Source: Rhodococcoides fascians A25f
GTDB taxonomy: Bacteria; Actinomycetota; Actinomycetes; Mycobacteriales; Mycobacteriaceae
Direction of reading: 5' to 3'
DNA: 64,000 bases
Assembly (NCBI RefSeq): GCF_000760935.2
Contig: NZ_CP049744.1
Coordinates: forward strand, 4,991,501-5,055,500
This document shows positions 50,892 through 60,428 of the stretch, piece by piece. Within the stretch, counting starts at the first letter, position 1. Every line of letters begins with the position of its first letter. The translations under genes were made by a program, and so were the position numbers. Under the pieces are notes generated by a model. The model did no database searches. It was not told where the DNA came from and saw only the letters and a program-made list of their open reading frames with translations.

Positions 50892-51944
50892 TCAGATACC
50901 GAGCGATCCCGCCAGGAACGGCCAGGACTTGTGCAGGTCGTCCTGCCAGTAGCCCCAGGAGTGGTTACCGACCGGACGGAAGTCGACGGTGGCCGGAATT
51001 CCGAGCTGGTCGAGTCGCTTCGCCAGGTTCGACGTGCAGAAGTTGGTGGCCACCTCGATACCGCCGCCGACGATGACCTGGTTGGCGAGGGTCGCCGGGT
51101 CGTTGTTCAAGCGCGGGTTCGCGTAGGTGTCGTTCGGAATGCCGGGCAGGCCGCTGCCGGTGCTCATGTAGATCTGCGTGCCGCGGAGCTTCTCTGCGTT
51201 GAGCAGTGGGTCGTTCTCGCGCCACACGGGGCCGTCGAGCGGTCCCCACATGTTCTCGACGTTGCCGCCGCCGTACGTCTCGACGACGAGCTTGACGAAC
51301 TGCTGTCCGATCGGGTCCGAGGTCTGTGCGCAACCGCTGTATGCCGCGACGCCGGTGAACTTGCCGGGGTACTTGATCGCGATGTTGAGGACCGAAGTAC
51401 CCGTCATCGACAACGCTGCGAGCGACTGGCGACCGTTGGTGTCGAACTGAGCATCGATCAGCGGGGGAAGTTCTTCACCGAGGAAGGTGCTCCACTTGTT
51501 GCTGCCGAGCTTCGGATCGTCCTGCAGCCAGTCGGTGTAGTACGACCACTTCCCCTTCTGCGGAGTCACGATCCAGGCGTTCTTGTCGGAGAGGAATGCC
51601 TCGGCGTCGGTCTGCGACTGCCACGACGCGGCATCCTCGCCGCCACCTGCACCGTTGAGCAGGTACAGCACCGGACGCGACACGCTCTCGTCGGCAGGCC
51701 GCTGCACCGTGACGGGAATGGTGCGGTTCATCGACGCGGAGAACACCTGCAACTGCACCTGGCGGTTGTCGAGAGTGCTCACCGACTCGATGCGGGATCC
51801 GTTGCTCGACTGGGTCGTCGAAGCGGGCAGCTCGTCCGCGGACGCGACGGGCGTCATCAGCGCGGTCGGAAGAATCGCCACTGCGAGGGCGACGGCCGTA
51901 GCCGAACCGATTCGCCGGAAGCCGTGTCGTCGAGATCGTGGCAC
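50892..51944 (-). CDS. secreted mycolyltransferase (antigen 85 / Fbp type)
   Basis: 350 residues: signal peptide (to about VASADE, ~36) and esterase-D/antigen-85 domain. Nucleophile in LAALSMTGTSVLN, Trp-rich loop WSTFLGEELPPLID and catalytic His in PVGNHSWGYWQDDL. Transfers mycolic acids between trehalose monomycolate and cell-wall arabinogalactan or trehalose. Strong marker of a mycolate-containing genus. AAGGTGA precedes GTG 51944. Confidence 0.93.
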   Translation of the reverse strand: MPRSRRHGFRRIGSATAVALAVAILPTALMTPVASADELPASTTQSSNGSRIESVSTLDNRQVQLQVFSASMNRTIPVTVQRPADESVSRPVLYLLNGAGGGEDAASWQSQTDAEAFLSDKNAWIVTPQKGKWSYYTDWLQDDPKLGSNKWSTFLGEELPPLIDAQFDTNGRQSLAALSMTGTSVLNIAIKYPGKFTGVAAYSGCAQTSDPIGQQFVKLVVETYGGGNVENMWGPLDGPVWRENDPLLNAEKLRGTQIYMSTGSGLPGIPNDTYANPRLNNDPATLANQVIVGGGIEVATNFCTSNLAKRLDQLGIPATVDFRPVGNHSWGYWQDDLHKSWPFLAGSLGI

Positions 51945-52034
51945 GCTGTTTCACCTTTTCGTCGAGTTACACCGGTCGAGTTTCTACATCGGCCGAAGAT
52001 GAGGTGACGTTACCTCGAGCAACCGACCGGGGAG

Positions 52035-52169
52035 TCACGGACCGGAGGAATCCGACACCCGATCGTGATGCTCCGGAGTGCCGCTGCGGATTGCGAAAAG
52101 ACAGGCCACGACGACGATCACCGCCGTCACCACCCCGACCGGGAGCGGTGAATACAGATGTGTTCCCAC
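52035..52169 (-). CDS. possible 44-residue membrane protein
   Basis: Open frame from GTG with one clear membrane helix (VGVVTAVIVVVACLFAI) and a short polar tail, GC-rich third positions in its second half. No Shine-Dalgarno and no leaderless hexamer, so the call is weak. Fills most of the 279-bp gap between the mycolyltransferase and next + gene, in which I see no other feature. Confidence 0.3.
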   Translation of the reverse strand: MGTHLYSPLPVGVVTAVIVVVACLFAIRSGTPEHHDRVSDSSGP

Positions 52170-52223
52170 GAGACGGGTGTCTGTGGTCTATTGGGTGCCC
52201 GCCCCGTGAAGGAGTCGATCGAG

Positions 52224-52622
52224 ATGTTTCGTCGCACAGCCGTCATTGCCAGCGTCATTGCAGGTGCCGCCGCCCTCGGAATGGGTACCGCCAACGCCGA
52301 CGAGTGGCCCACTCCGCCGCCGTATCCGAGCCCGACGGCTCCGCAGGACGTCGCCGGAGTGTTCCTCACGCCTCAGGACCCGGACTACTGGAATCCCTTC
52401 GTCAGCGAGAATCGACTGACCTCGCCCTACGGCAACAGCACCCGCATCGTGTGCACCGGATTCCACGGGGTGCTGCTCGAATGCTGGCAGGCCGATTCGA
52501 ACGGCAACCCGCACAAGCTGATTCAGTTGAACATGGACTACCCGGGTTCGACGGGCCACCTGCTCCCCGGCGGCGGCCCAGGGCACTTCGTCTACCCCGG
52601 CTTCATCCCCGGCATCGGCTGA
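52224..52622 (+). CDS. small secreted protein
   Basis: 132 residues with a signal peptide (cleavage after TANA, ~26) and a mature domain with two Cys (RIVCTGFHGVLLECWQ), probably disulphide-bonded. Ends in a Gly/Pro-rich stretch. Resembles small secreted mycobacterial/rhodococcal proteins; function unknown. AAGGAG 10 nt before the ATG excludes the longer frame from 52158. Confidence 0.75.
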   Translation: MFRRTAVIASVIAGAAALGMGTANADEWPTPPPYPSPTAPQDVAGVFLTPQDPDYWNPFVSENRLTSPYGNSTRIVCTGFHGVLLECWQADSNGNPHKLIQLNMDYPGSTGHLLPGGGPGHFVYPGFIPGIG

Positions 52623-52640
52623 CCCGGTCGACGCCAGCAG

Positions 52641-52722
52641 CAACTGACGTCAGTGTCCACTATTTGCCACCACAACCGGGATTCCGTGTGAGGGTGAAAA
52701 TAGTGGACGCTCAGGTCAGTTG
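52641..52722. repeat. long imperfect palindrome between convergent genes
   Basis: 25-bp arms (52641-52665 and 52698-52722): outer 8 bp CAACTGAC and inner 11 bp GTCCACTATTT match perfectly, separated by a 6-bp mismatch. The right arm contains the ndh stop codon. Likely a bidirectional terminator or a copy of a dispersed repeat; no second copy is in this window. Confidence 0.7.
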
Positions 52723-54023
52723 TACGGCTTGCGCGCCGTTGCCGGGTCGCCGTAGGTGATGGCGCGTTCGCGTCGGGTTCCGGTGGCCAGGGTTGCGGCC
52801 CAGTTGATGAGCGTCCCGACGCGATTGCGGTTGCCGGCCAGGAACGCGATGTGGATGACGCCCCACGATACCCAGCCGAGGAATCCCGACATCTTCAGCG
52901 GCCCGGCCTGCACCAGTGCGTGTCCGCGCGCGATGTAGGCCGCGGTGCCGAGGTCTCGATACTTGAAATCCGAACGCGCGGAACCGGATACGTCGGCCGC
53001 GATCGCCGCGCCCGCAGCCTTACCACCCTGCATCGCCACTTCTGCCACTCCGGCGAGCTTGTTCAGCGACATGATGTCTCCGACGACGAAGACGTTGCGG
53101 TGTCCCGGGATCGACAGGTCGGGCTGCACGGCGATGCGTCCCGATCGGTCCTGCTGCACGCCCATCGCGTCGGCAAGTTGCTTCACGAACGGAACAGCTT
53201 CCACGCCTGCGGTCCACAGCACTGTGTGCGTGTCGTAGCGAGTGACCGTCTTCGGTTCGGCCTTGGCCGTCACTTCGACGTCGGTGGCCGTGACATCAGT
53301 GACGTGAACCACGAGATGGGTTTCCACTCCGACGGTGTCGAGGGTGCGCTGCGCCTTCTTCGTCAACGAGTCGGGAAACGATTCGAGTACGCGGTCGCCG
53401 CCGTGAAAGAGGAGCACGCGAGCTTCCGACGGGTGGATCGAATCGAACTCCTTCGCCAACGCCCTGCTGGCGAGTTCCCGTATCTGGCCGGCAAGTTCGA
53501 CGCCCGTCGGGCCTCCCCCGGCGACGGCGAAGGTGAGCCACGGCCGACGCTCCTCGGCGGTGGGCAGGGATTCGGCCATCTCGAAGGCGGAGATCAACTT
53601 TCGGCGAATCGCGAGGGCGTCGTCGAGGGTCTTCATTCCCGGCGCCCATTGCACGTATTCGTCGTGTCCGTGATACGCCTGCTGCATTCCGACGGCGACG
53701 ACGAGGTATTCGTAGGGCAGCTCGAAGGTCGACCCGTCGAATCGACTGGCCGTCACCACTCCGCCGTCGCCGACGGCGGTAACGGACGTCGCTTCACCCA
53801 GTGCCACATACACGTTCTTCTGTTTGCGCAGCAGGTGACGTAGTGGGCTGGCGATCGAGCCCTCGGACACCAGACCGGTGGCGCACTGGTAGAGCAACGG
53901 CTGAAAGACGTGCGAGGTACCGCGCTCGAGTACGGTCACATCGACGTCCTCGTTGCGGAGGCGTCGTGCGGCATGAAGTCCGCCGAATCCGCCGCCGAGG
54001 ACCAAAACCCGTGGACGTGCCAT
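52716..54023 (-). CDS. ndh: type II NADH dehydrogenase
   Basis: 435 residues. FAD motif VLVLGGGFGGLHAARRL, NADH motif FAVAGGGPTGVELAGQI, quinone-side motif and C-terminal amphipathic/hydrophobic membrane segment (GWVSWGVIHIAFLAG). Non-proton-pumping NADH:quinone oxidoreductase. ATG 54023 with GGGAGAG upstream; the extension to 54143 is spurious. Confidence 0.95.
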   Translation of the reverse strand: MARPRVLVLGGGFGGLHAARRLRNEDVDVTVLERGTSHVFQPLLYQCATGLVSEGSIASPLRHLLRKQKNVYVALGEATSVTAVGDGGVVTASRFDGSTFELPYEYLVVAVGMQQAYHGHDEYVQWAPGMKTLDDALAIRRKLISAFEMAESLPTAEERRPWLTFAVAGGGPTGVELAGQIRELASRALAKEFDSIHPSEARVLLFHGGDRVLESFPDSLTKKAQRTLDTVGVETHLVVHVTDVTATDVEVTAKAEPKTVTRYDTHTVLWTAGVEAVPFVKQLADAMGVQQDRSGRIAVQPDLSIPGHRNVFVVGDIMSLNKLAGVAEVAMQGGKAAGAAIAADVSGSARSDFKYRDLGTAAYIARGHALVQAGPLKMSGFLGWVSWGVIHIAFLAGNRNRVGTLINWAATLATGTRRERAITYGDPATARKPYN

Positions 54024-54152
54024 CTGAACGCTCTCCCTCGGACCGAACTGCGGAGATGGATTCTCCGAGTGTTCAGCGTACTCGAGCAAGCCCGTCGCGA
54101 CGCCGGTGCCGCACCCCCGAGGAGAGGGCGCGGCACTCGTCATCGGTTCGGA

Positions 54153-54761
54153 TCAGCCGAGCAACTGCTGCATCGTGTCGATTTCCTGCTGTTGAGTTGC
54201 CACGATCGTGCGAGCCATCTCCTGCGCGTCGGGGTTCGAGCCGTCGGCGATCTCGATGTTCGCCATCTCGATCGCACCGGTGTGGTGGGCGATCATCATC
54301 GTCAACCACTGGCGGTCGAACTCCGCACCCGACGCAGCAGTCAACGCATCCATGTCCTGTTGGGACATCATGCCCATGCCCGAACTGTGGTCCATTCCGC
54401 TCATCTCACCCATGTCGGACGAGGGTGCGGGCTGGCCCCACTCGGTGAGCCACGCGGTCATTCGATCCATCTCGGGCTGCTGCGCCGCCTCGATCGCCGA
54501 CGCCAACGTCAAGATGTCGGGATCGTCGGTGCGGCCCTCGACCATCGCGGCCATCTCGACCGCCTGCGCATGATGCGGGTACATCATCTGCGCGAACATC
54601 GCATCGGCATCGTTGAACTCCTCGGAAACGTTCGCCGACGCTGATGACGAGGACGAACTCCCCGCCGGCGTCGAATCCGGCGAGCTGTCGCTGCTGCAGC
54701 CGGCGATGAGGAATGCGCTCACGGTGGCAACAGCCAGCGCAGCGACCAGTTTTGTACGCAT
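54153..54761 (-). CDS. DUF305 lipoprotein
   Basis: 202 residues. Lipobox LIAGC (Cys22), Ser-rich linker, DUF305 helical domain with paired histidine motifs MMYPHHAQAVEM and MMIAHHTGAIEM, and a Met-rich loop (DMGEMSGMDHSSGMGMM). His/Met richness points to periplasmic-side copper binding. Same strand and 84 bp after the DUF6153-like gene; both appear under the copper-type operator at 55.26 kb. Confidence 0.9.
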   Translation of the reverse strand: MRTKLVAALAVATVSAFLIAGCSSDSSPDSTPAGSSSSSSASANVSEEFNDADAMFAQMMYPHHAQAVEMAAMVEGRTDDPDILTLASAIEAAQQPEMDRMTAWLTEWGQPAPSSDMGEMSGMDHSSGMGMMSQQDMDALTAASGAEFDRQWLTMMIAHHTGAIEMANIEIADGSNPDAQEMARTIVATQQQEIDTMQQLLG

Positions 54762-54845
54762 GTGAATCTCCTTGCAAGAGTGGTGAACAACAGGGAATCG
54801 ATGTCTGTCGATCCGCCGGTGGACGCGCGTCCACCGGGCTCCCCG

Positions 54846-55241
54846 TCACACTCGCAAGGTCACCGATCGGTCCAACTCCCACAGAGTCCACGGCGGCGCA
54901 CGCTCCGCGGCGAACTGGGCACGGCCACCGATGCCATCGGTCGTCACCAACATGACGTCGATGGCATTGCCGGCCATGGGTCCCGACAGGGCAGGCCACG
55001 ACGCCGTGGTTCCCGCGCAGGGATGCATCATCTGATGTGCCGACGGGCAATCGGGCTCAGCGGCCGCTACCTGATCCGCGCTCCCGTGGCGGGACTCCGA
55101 CGCCATAGCGGGATGCGCCCCGCTCACCGTTGTTGTCGGTGTAACCGAATGCATGAGGAGCACCCCGAAAATCGACACAGCGATCAGCACTGTCGTCATC
55201 ACGGCACTGCCCCGGCGGCCGTGTCGATCCACTGAGTGCAT
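54846..55241 (-). CDS. DUF6153-like exported Cys/His protein
   Basis: 131 residues: one N-terminal membrane helix (TTVLIAVSIFGVLLMHS) and an exterior part with His/Cys/Met motifs (DCPSAHQMMHPC). Resembles the DUF6153 family, often next to DUF305 and copper genes (recalled, not checked). ATG 55241 chosen; ATG 55199 is an alternative. Confidence 0.65.
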   Translation of the reverse strand: MHSVDRHGRRGSAVMTTVLIAVSIFGVLLMHSVTPTTTVSGAHPAMASESRHGSADQVAAAEPDCPSAHQMMHPCAGTTASWPALSGPMAGNAIDVMLVTTDGIGGRAQFAAERAPPWTLWELDRSVTLRV

Positions 55242-55261
55242 GCCACCGACGATAGCAATGA

Positions 55262-55276
55262 TACCCCCGGGGGGTA
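55262..55276. promoter_or_regulatory. CsoR-type copper operator
   Basis: TACCCCC-GGGGGGTA, a near-perfect palindrome 21 bp before the DUF6153-like ATG, of the shape bound by CsoR-family Cu(I) sensors. No csoR gene is in the window. Confidence 0.6.
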
Positions 55277-55282
55277 ATTTGC

Positions 55283-55315
55283 GGGACTTCCGCCCGAAGT
55301 CGAGGGACTTCCGCC
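55283..55315 (+). promoter_or_regulatory. paired GGGACTTCCGCC repeats, possible DosR half-sites
   Basis: The same 12-mer occurs at 55283-55294 and 55304-55315 (21-bp phase), 78-110 bp before the universal stress gene. GGGACTT is the DosR-box half-site; each copy is degenerate in its other half. Confidence 0.5.
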
Positions 55316-55392
55316 TCTGTCTGCGATGGGTCCGATCCAGCAATGCTCGAGGTGTATCCGCACACGAGAAGTCAATGGACGGGAAATACATC

Positions 55393-56271
55393 ATGAATGC
55401 ATCGAGCCGGGTCGTCGTCGGAGTCGACGGATCTGCCACATCGCTCGACGCGGTCCGCTGGGCAACACGCGAGGCCGTACGACGCCACGCCCCGCTCGAG
55501 TTGGTCACGTCGTCACTGTTCGCACCGGGAACATACGGCGATGCCATCAGCCTCCGTATCGGCGCGTTCGCAGATCCGGATGTCGAGGCCAAGCGGGTGT
55601 TGACCGCTGCGGTCGACGTTGCGCACAAGACCGCGGCGGGCAATTCGCTGATTCTCGACACTCGTCTCGAACACGGCTCGGCTGCACGCAATCTCACGCA
55701 TTTCGATATCGCGCCGGCGCTGATCGTTGTCGGTTCGAGGGGCCTCGGCGAGTTCACCGGCGGCCTGGTCGGGTCGGTCAGTACCGCCGTCGTGTCGCAC
55801 GCGACATGCCCCGTTGCAGTGATCAAGTCGAACACCGTCAGCGACGGTCCGGTCGTCGTGGGTGTGGATTGCACGTCCAACAGCCAGCCCGCCATCGGTT
55901 TCGCTCTGCAGGAAGCGTCGATGCGAGGCGTCGATCTCGTTGCGGTACATGCGTGGAGCGACCTCGAGCTCGGGAGCGTCCTGACGCGTGACGAGGATGG
56001 GCCGTGGGCAGATTCGGAACTCGCCGAGAAGACTTCGCTGGCCGAGAGCCTTGCCGGATGGTCGGAGGACTATCCCGACGTCACCATCCGCCGGGTGGTA
56101 GTTCAGGACAGACCCGTTCGCGAACTGGTCCGAGCCTCCGAGAACGCGCAGCTGATCGTGGTCGGCAGCCGTGGCCGAGGCGGCTTCGTCTCGATGCTGC
56201 TGGGATCGACCTCACGCGCGGTGCTGCATTCGGTCGATGTCCCCGTCGTCGTCGTACCCACGAACCGATGA
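55393..56271 (+). CDS. tandem-domain universal stress protein
   Basis: 292 residues, two Usp domains. Each has the ATP-binding pattern: VVVGVDGSATSLDAV and GSRGLGEFTGGLVGSVS in domain 1; VVVGVDCTSNSQPA (Cys for Gly/Ser) and GSRGRGGFVSMLLGSTSRAV in domain 2. Double USPs of this type are DosR-regulon members in mycobacteria. Overlaps phosphoketolase by 4 bp. ATG 55393 (GGGA upstream) or 55375. Confidence 0.9.
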   Translation: MNASSRVVVGVDGSATSLDAVRWATREAVRRHAPLELVTSSLFAPGTYGDAISLRIGAFADPDVEAKRVLTAAVDVAHKTAAGNSLILDTRLEHGSAARNLTHFDIAPALIVVGSRGLGEFTGGLVGSVSTAVVSHATCPVAVIKSNTVSDGPVVVGVDCTSNSQPAIGFALQEASMRGVDLVAVHAWSDLELGSVLTRDEDGPWADSELAEKTSLAESLAGWSEDYPDVTIRRVVVQDRPVRELVRASENAQLIVVGSRGRGGFVSMLLGSTSRAVLHSVDVPVVVVPTNR

Positions 56272-58658
56272 CCGCGTCCACCACCGAGACCACCTACAGC
56301 TCCGACGAACTCGACGCCGATCTGCGCTACTGGGCAGCCGCGAACTATCTGACGGTCGCCCAGATCTATCTGCAGGACAACGTGTTGCTGCAGCAACCAC
56401 TGACAGTGGAACACATCAAACCCCGACTACTCGGGCATTGGGGTACCAGTCCCGGGCTGTCGATGATCTACACGCTGATCAATCGGCTGATCTGCCGAAC
56501 CGGTTCGGACTGGCTCTACGTCACTGGCCCCGGCCACGGCGGGCCGGCCTTGGTCGCGAACACCTACCTCGAAGGTACGTACAGCGAGATCTATCCGAAC
56601 ATCTCACTGGACAACGACGGCGTACGTCGCCTGTGCCGCCAGTTCTCCACTCCTGGAGGCATTCCGAGCCATGTGAGCGTGCAGACCCCCGGCAGCATCC
56701 ACGAGGGCGGCGAACTCGGCTATGCCCTGATCCACGCCGCGGGTGCCGCATTCGACAACCCCGATCTGGTGGTCGCCTGTGTCGTCGGCGACGGTGAGGC
56801 CGAAACCGGTCCACTGTCGGGTTCCTGGAAGATTCCGGCGTTCCTCAATCCGATCCGTGACGGCGCGGTATTGCCCATCCTGCATCTGAACGACGCGAAG
56901 ATCTCCGGCCCGACGGTGCTCGGGCGCAGCACCGACCAGTCGATCGCCGACTATCTCGGTGGTCAGGGCTGGGCACCGATCTTCGTCGAGGGCGACGACC
57001 CACGAGAGGTGTTCCCGGAGATGGAATTCGCTCTCACTCGCGCCCACGAGACGATCCGCAGAATTCAGCATGCCGCCCGCGCCGGCGAACCGCACCACGG
57101 CATCGAGTGGCCCGCAATCGTGCTGCGCACCCCGAAGGGTTGGACCGGACCACACGAGGTCGACGGCAAGCTGATCGAGGGAACCCATTGGGCCCATCAG
57201 GTGCCGCTGTCCGGTGTTCGTGAGAATCCGTCGCATCTGGCGCAGCTCGAGAAGTGGCTGCTCTCGTACGATCCCAGATCCCTCTTCGACGACAACGGCA
57301 CGCCGGCGGCGCACATCCGTGAACTCACTCCTACAGGAGACGCCCGGCTCGGAGCCACCCCACATGCCAATGGCGGTCTCCTGTTGCAGCCCTTGGTCAT
57401 TCGTGAGCTCGAGCAGTATGCACTCACCGTCGAATCCCCGGGACGCACTTCGCACGAGACGACCACCGTACTCGGAGAGATGATGCGCGACATCTACCTC
57501 GACAACGCACAACCGAACGGCGGCGGTAACTTTCGCCTGTTCTGCCCCGACGAGACCGCCAGCAACCGACTCCAGGCCGTGTTCGAGGCGACCGACCGGT
57601 GCTGGCAGCTGCCGACAACCGAGTTCGACGACAACCTGGCCCCCGACGGCCGCGTCATGGAGGTCCTCAGCGAACATCTGTGTGAGGGCTGGCTCGAGGC
57701 ATACCTGCTGTCGGGTCGACACGGATTGTTCGCCAGCTACGAGGCATTCGCGATGGTGAGCGTGTCGATGTTGATCCAACATACCAAGTGGCTGCAGCAC
57801 GCGAGCTCTCTCCCCTGGCGCGCGCCTGTCGCGTCACTGAACGTGTTGCTCACCAGCACATGCTGGCGCAACGATCACAACGGTTTCAGCCACCAGGGTC
57901 CCGGCCTGATCGACGCGGTGATCCCGTTGGCCCCCGAAGTGGTTCGCGTATGGCTTCCGCCGGACTCGAATACGCTGCTCGCCGTCGCCGACCACTGCTT
58001 CCGCAGCCGAGGTCACGTCAACGTGTTGGTGGTCGACAAGCAGAGCCATCCCCAGTATCTGACGCTCACCGAGGCTCGCGCGCATGCAGCAGCCGGTGCA
58101 TCGCGGTGGGATTGGGCCGGTACCGAGAACACCGATACACCAATCGATCCCGAGATCGTGTTGGCGTGCGCCGGCGACGTGCCGACCGAGGAAACCCTCG
58201 CGGCCGCGGACCTGCTGCGTACGTGGACACCCGGGCTACGGGTTCGCGTGGTCAACGTCATCGACCTGATGGCACTGCTGCCCGTCGTCGATCATCCGCA
58301 CGGGTTCTCCGACGAGCAGTTCGTCGATCTGTTCACCGATGCGGTCGATGTCGTCTTCGCGTTTCACGGCTACCCGCGGGCAGTGCACCAGCTGTTGCAC
58401 GGTCGCCCGAACGCACAGCGATTCCACGTTCGCGGCTTCATCGAACAGGGCACCACGACAACGCCGTTCGACATGGTGGTGCTGAACAAGATCAGCCGGT
58501 ACCACCTGGCCCTCGAAGCTCTCGATCGCGCGTCGAGCGAACCGGACGGTGGTGCGGAACTTCGACAGTTCTGCCGAGACCAACTGATTCGGCACGACGC
58601 CTACATCCGGGAGCATTTCGAGGATCTGCCCGAGATTCGGCAGTGGCGGTGGTCGTGA
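56268..58658 (+). CDS. xfp: xylulose-5-phosphate/fructose-6-phosphate phosphoketolase
   Basis: 796 residues, TPP-dependent. GPGHGGPALVANTYLEGTY near the N-terminus, TPP-binding GDGEAETGPLSGSWK...HLND, and C-terminal RGFIEQGTTTTPFDM. Splits xylulose-5-P or fructose-6-P with phosphate to acetyl-P, giving ATP without respiration. Translational coupling to a universal stress protein in a dosRS neighbourhood suggests use during hypoxia. Confidence 0.96.
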   Translation: MTASTTETTYSSDELDADLRYWAAANYLTVAQIYLQDNVLLQQPLTVEHIKPRLLGHWGTSPGLSMIYTLINRLICRTGSDWLYVTGPGHGGPALVANTYLEGTYSEIYPNISLDNDGVRRLCRQFSTPGGIPSHVSVQTPGSIHEGGELGYALIHAAGAAFDNPDLVVACVVGDGEAETGPLSGSWKIPAFLNPIRDGAVLPILHLNDAKISGPTVLGRSTDQSIADYLGGQGWAPIFVEGDDPREVFPEMEFALTRAHETIRRIQHAARAGEPHHGIEWPAIVLRTPKGWTGPHEVDGKLIEGTHWAHQVPLSGVRENPSHLAQLEKWLLSYDPRSLFDDNGTPAAHIRELTPTGDARLGATPHANGGLLLQPLVIRELEQYALTVESPGRTSHETTTVLGEMMRDIYLDNAQPNGGGNFRLFCPDETASNRLQAVFEATDRCWQLPTTEFDDNLAPDGRVMEVLSEHLCEGWLEAYLLSGRHGLFASYEAFAMVSVSMLIQHTKWLQHASSLPWRAPVASLNVLLTSTCWRNDHNGFSHQGPGLIDAVIPLAPEVVRVWLPPDSNTLLAVADHCFRSRGHVNVLVVDKQSHPQYLTLTEARAHAAAGASRWDWAGTENTDTPIDPEIVLACAGDVPTEETLAAADLLRTWTPGLRVRVVNVIDLMALLPVVDHPHGFSDEQFVDLFTDAVDVVFAFHGYPRAVHQLLHGRPNAQRFHVRGFIEQGTTTTPFDMVVLNKISRYHLALEALDRASSEPDGGAELRQFCRDQLIRHDAYIREHFEDLPEIRQWRWS

Positions 58659-58669
58659 CCGATCGGCAG

Positions 58670-59502
58670 CTATCCGCGGGCGATGATCAGCGGACAGTCG
58701 ACGCGGTGAGCCAGTGACCGGACGGTGGAGCCGAGCAAGCGACCGCTGGCTCCACCGTGTCGGCTGCCGCCGATCACGACGGCCTGTGCACGTGGGGAAA
58801 GTTCGAGAATGCTCTCGACCACGTTCCCGTGCAACACTGTTCGCTCCACTACCACTTGCGGATATTCTTCGTCCCAGCCCGCGAGACTGTCCGCCAGAAC
58901 GCCGCGCCCTGTCGAGTCCTCCGTCGTGACGTGCACGGCGACGAGAGTGATTCGGCGAAGTGAGGCCTCCTCGAATGCCGACCGGAGAGCCTGCTGACCA
59001 CCGGTCGAACCGTCGACGCCCACCACCACCGAGTCCCGTTCCGATTCGGCTGAGACGCTTCTCGGCACGATGACCACCGGGCAGTGGGCCCGCGCAGCAA
59101 CTGCCGTGCTCACCGAGCCGAGCAGCTCCGCGAAGTAGTCCCCGTTACCGCGCGTCCCCACCACGAGCATCGATGCACCCGAGGACTGATCGACCAGGGT
59201 CGCAATGGTGGGACCGCCGACCGCCTCGATGTCGATCGGCAATCTGTCCGGTGCCAGGACCGAGCGTCGCGCCACCAGCGAAGCCCAGGCGAGAGTGGTA
59301 TCCCGGCGGCCCGCTCCTCGGGACCGAACTGCTGGGGGGCCGCGACCGGTGTGGCGTACAGGCTCCTCACCTGGTAGACCGACACCAATTTTACTCGTAC
59401 GTTGCGTAATTCGGCAGCACGCGCCGCCCAACCGACCGCATCGAGGGACGAACTGGAGCCGTCTACCCCGACGACGATCGCTGCCGAACCCGCATTGCTC
59501 AT
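58670..59502 (-). pseudogene. frameshifted tandem-domain universal stress protein
   Basis: Residues 1-~70 (AAIVVGVDGSSSSLDAV ... QFGPEERAAG) are in one frame; the rest of domain 1 (GRRDTTLAWASLVARRSV ... GTRGNGDYFAELLGSVS) and domain 2 (VVVGVDGSTGGQQA ... GLLGST-type ending) continue in another. The 833-bp span lacks one base for a 277-residue double USP; the shift is near 59290-59310 in a GCCGCCGGG run. Either a real inactivation or a sequencing indel. Start ATG 59502 overlaps the upstream USP stop by 4 bp. Confidence 0.8.
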
Positions 59503-60341
59503 GCGTGAGGAACGACGAGCACAGGGCACTCGGCGCGGCGGAGGACAGTCGTCAATGCGCTGCCCGGCACGCGATCACGCTCGTGTCCCACCACCAGTAA
59601 CTGTGCAGTCTCGGACACCGCGACCAATTCCGATCCGGAGTCGGCTTCGGCGTAGACCGACGCCACGCGCACCGAAGGATATTCCGCACCGAAGGGTTCC
59701 AACCTGACGTCCATCGCCGACTCCGGATGCAAGTGGTCGACCGGACCGCCGATGGCGCTGGCCAGAATCGACGTCACCGCCTGGGTGTGCACGGCCAACA
59801 CGCTGGCCCCTCGCATCGCGGCTTCTTGGAAGGCCTGTGCCACAACGACGTCCGTCACCGGCACCTCAGCGTCACCCAGTGCGGCAACGACCGCACCCCG
59901 CCACTCGGGGTCGAAGTGACGGACGATCGCCACGGGATGTGCCGAGCATTCGACCACCGTGCGAACCATGGATCCGAGAACCCAAGCAGCAAGAGGGTTC
60001 TCGGTGGTGAGACCCAGTACCGTCAGACATGACGATGCCGCTTCGGACAGCATTACCGATTCCGGCTTACCCTGCAGCACGACAGATTCCACACTCACAG
60101 TGGCGTCGCTCGTCTTCGCTACGATCGCCGCCTGGTCCAACACGGTGCGGGCATAGTCGCCGTCCACATCGGGCGCACCGAACACCGTTTCGCGCTGCAG
60201 ATGCGGTTGGATCACATGCACCAATCGCAAGGACGTTCCACGGCCCCTGGCCTCCTGGACTGCGAACCGGACTGCATCGAGCGCCGCCGTCGATCCGTCG
60301 ATTCCGACCACAACGGGTCCGGTGGTGTGTGCAATGTTCAT
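59499..60341 (-). CDS. tandem-domain universal stress protein
   Basis: 280 residues, two Usp domains: VVVGIDGSTAALDAVRFAV at the start; domain 1's G-2x-G-9x-G motif is degenerate (VLGLTTENPLAAWVLGSMV), and domain 2 has LLVVGHERDRVPGSALTTVLR, also lacking the classical ATP loop, so nucleotide binding is uncertain. Good Shine-Dalgarno (GAGAGG). Follows dosS by 120 bp on the same strand. Confidence 0.88.
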   Translation of the reverse strand: MNIAHTTGPVVVGIDGSTAALDAVRFAVQEARGRGTSLRLVHVIQPHLQRETVFGAPDVDGDYARTVLDQAAIVAKTSDATVSVESVVLQGKPESVMLSEAASSCLTVLGLTTENPLAAWVLGSMVRTVVECSAHPVAIVRHFDPEWRGAVVAALGDAEVPVTDVVVAQAFQEAAMRGASVLAVHTQAVTSILASAIGGPVDHLHPESAMDVRLEPFGAEYPSVRVASVYAEADSGSELVAVSETAQLLVVGHERDRVPGSALTTVLRRAECPVLVVPHA

Positions 60342-60428
60342 CGGGTTCCTCTCGGTGGTGCGACTACAGGTTCTGCAGCTTCAGCGAGAACGCTAGGAGC
60401 GCACACCCACTCGAGGCAGCGGCCGGAG

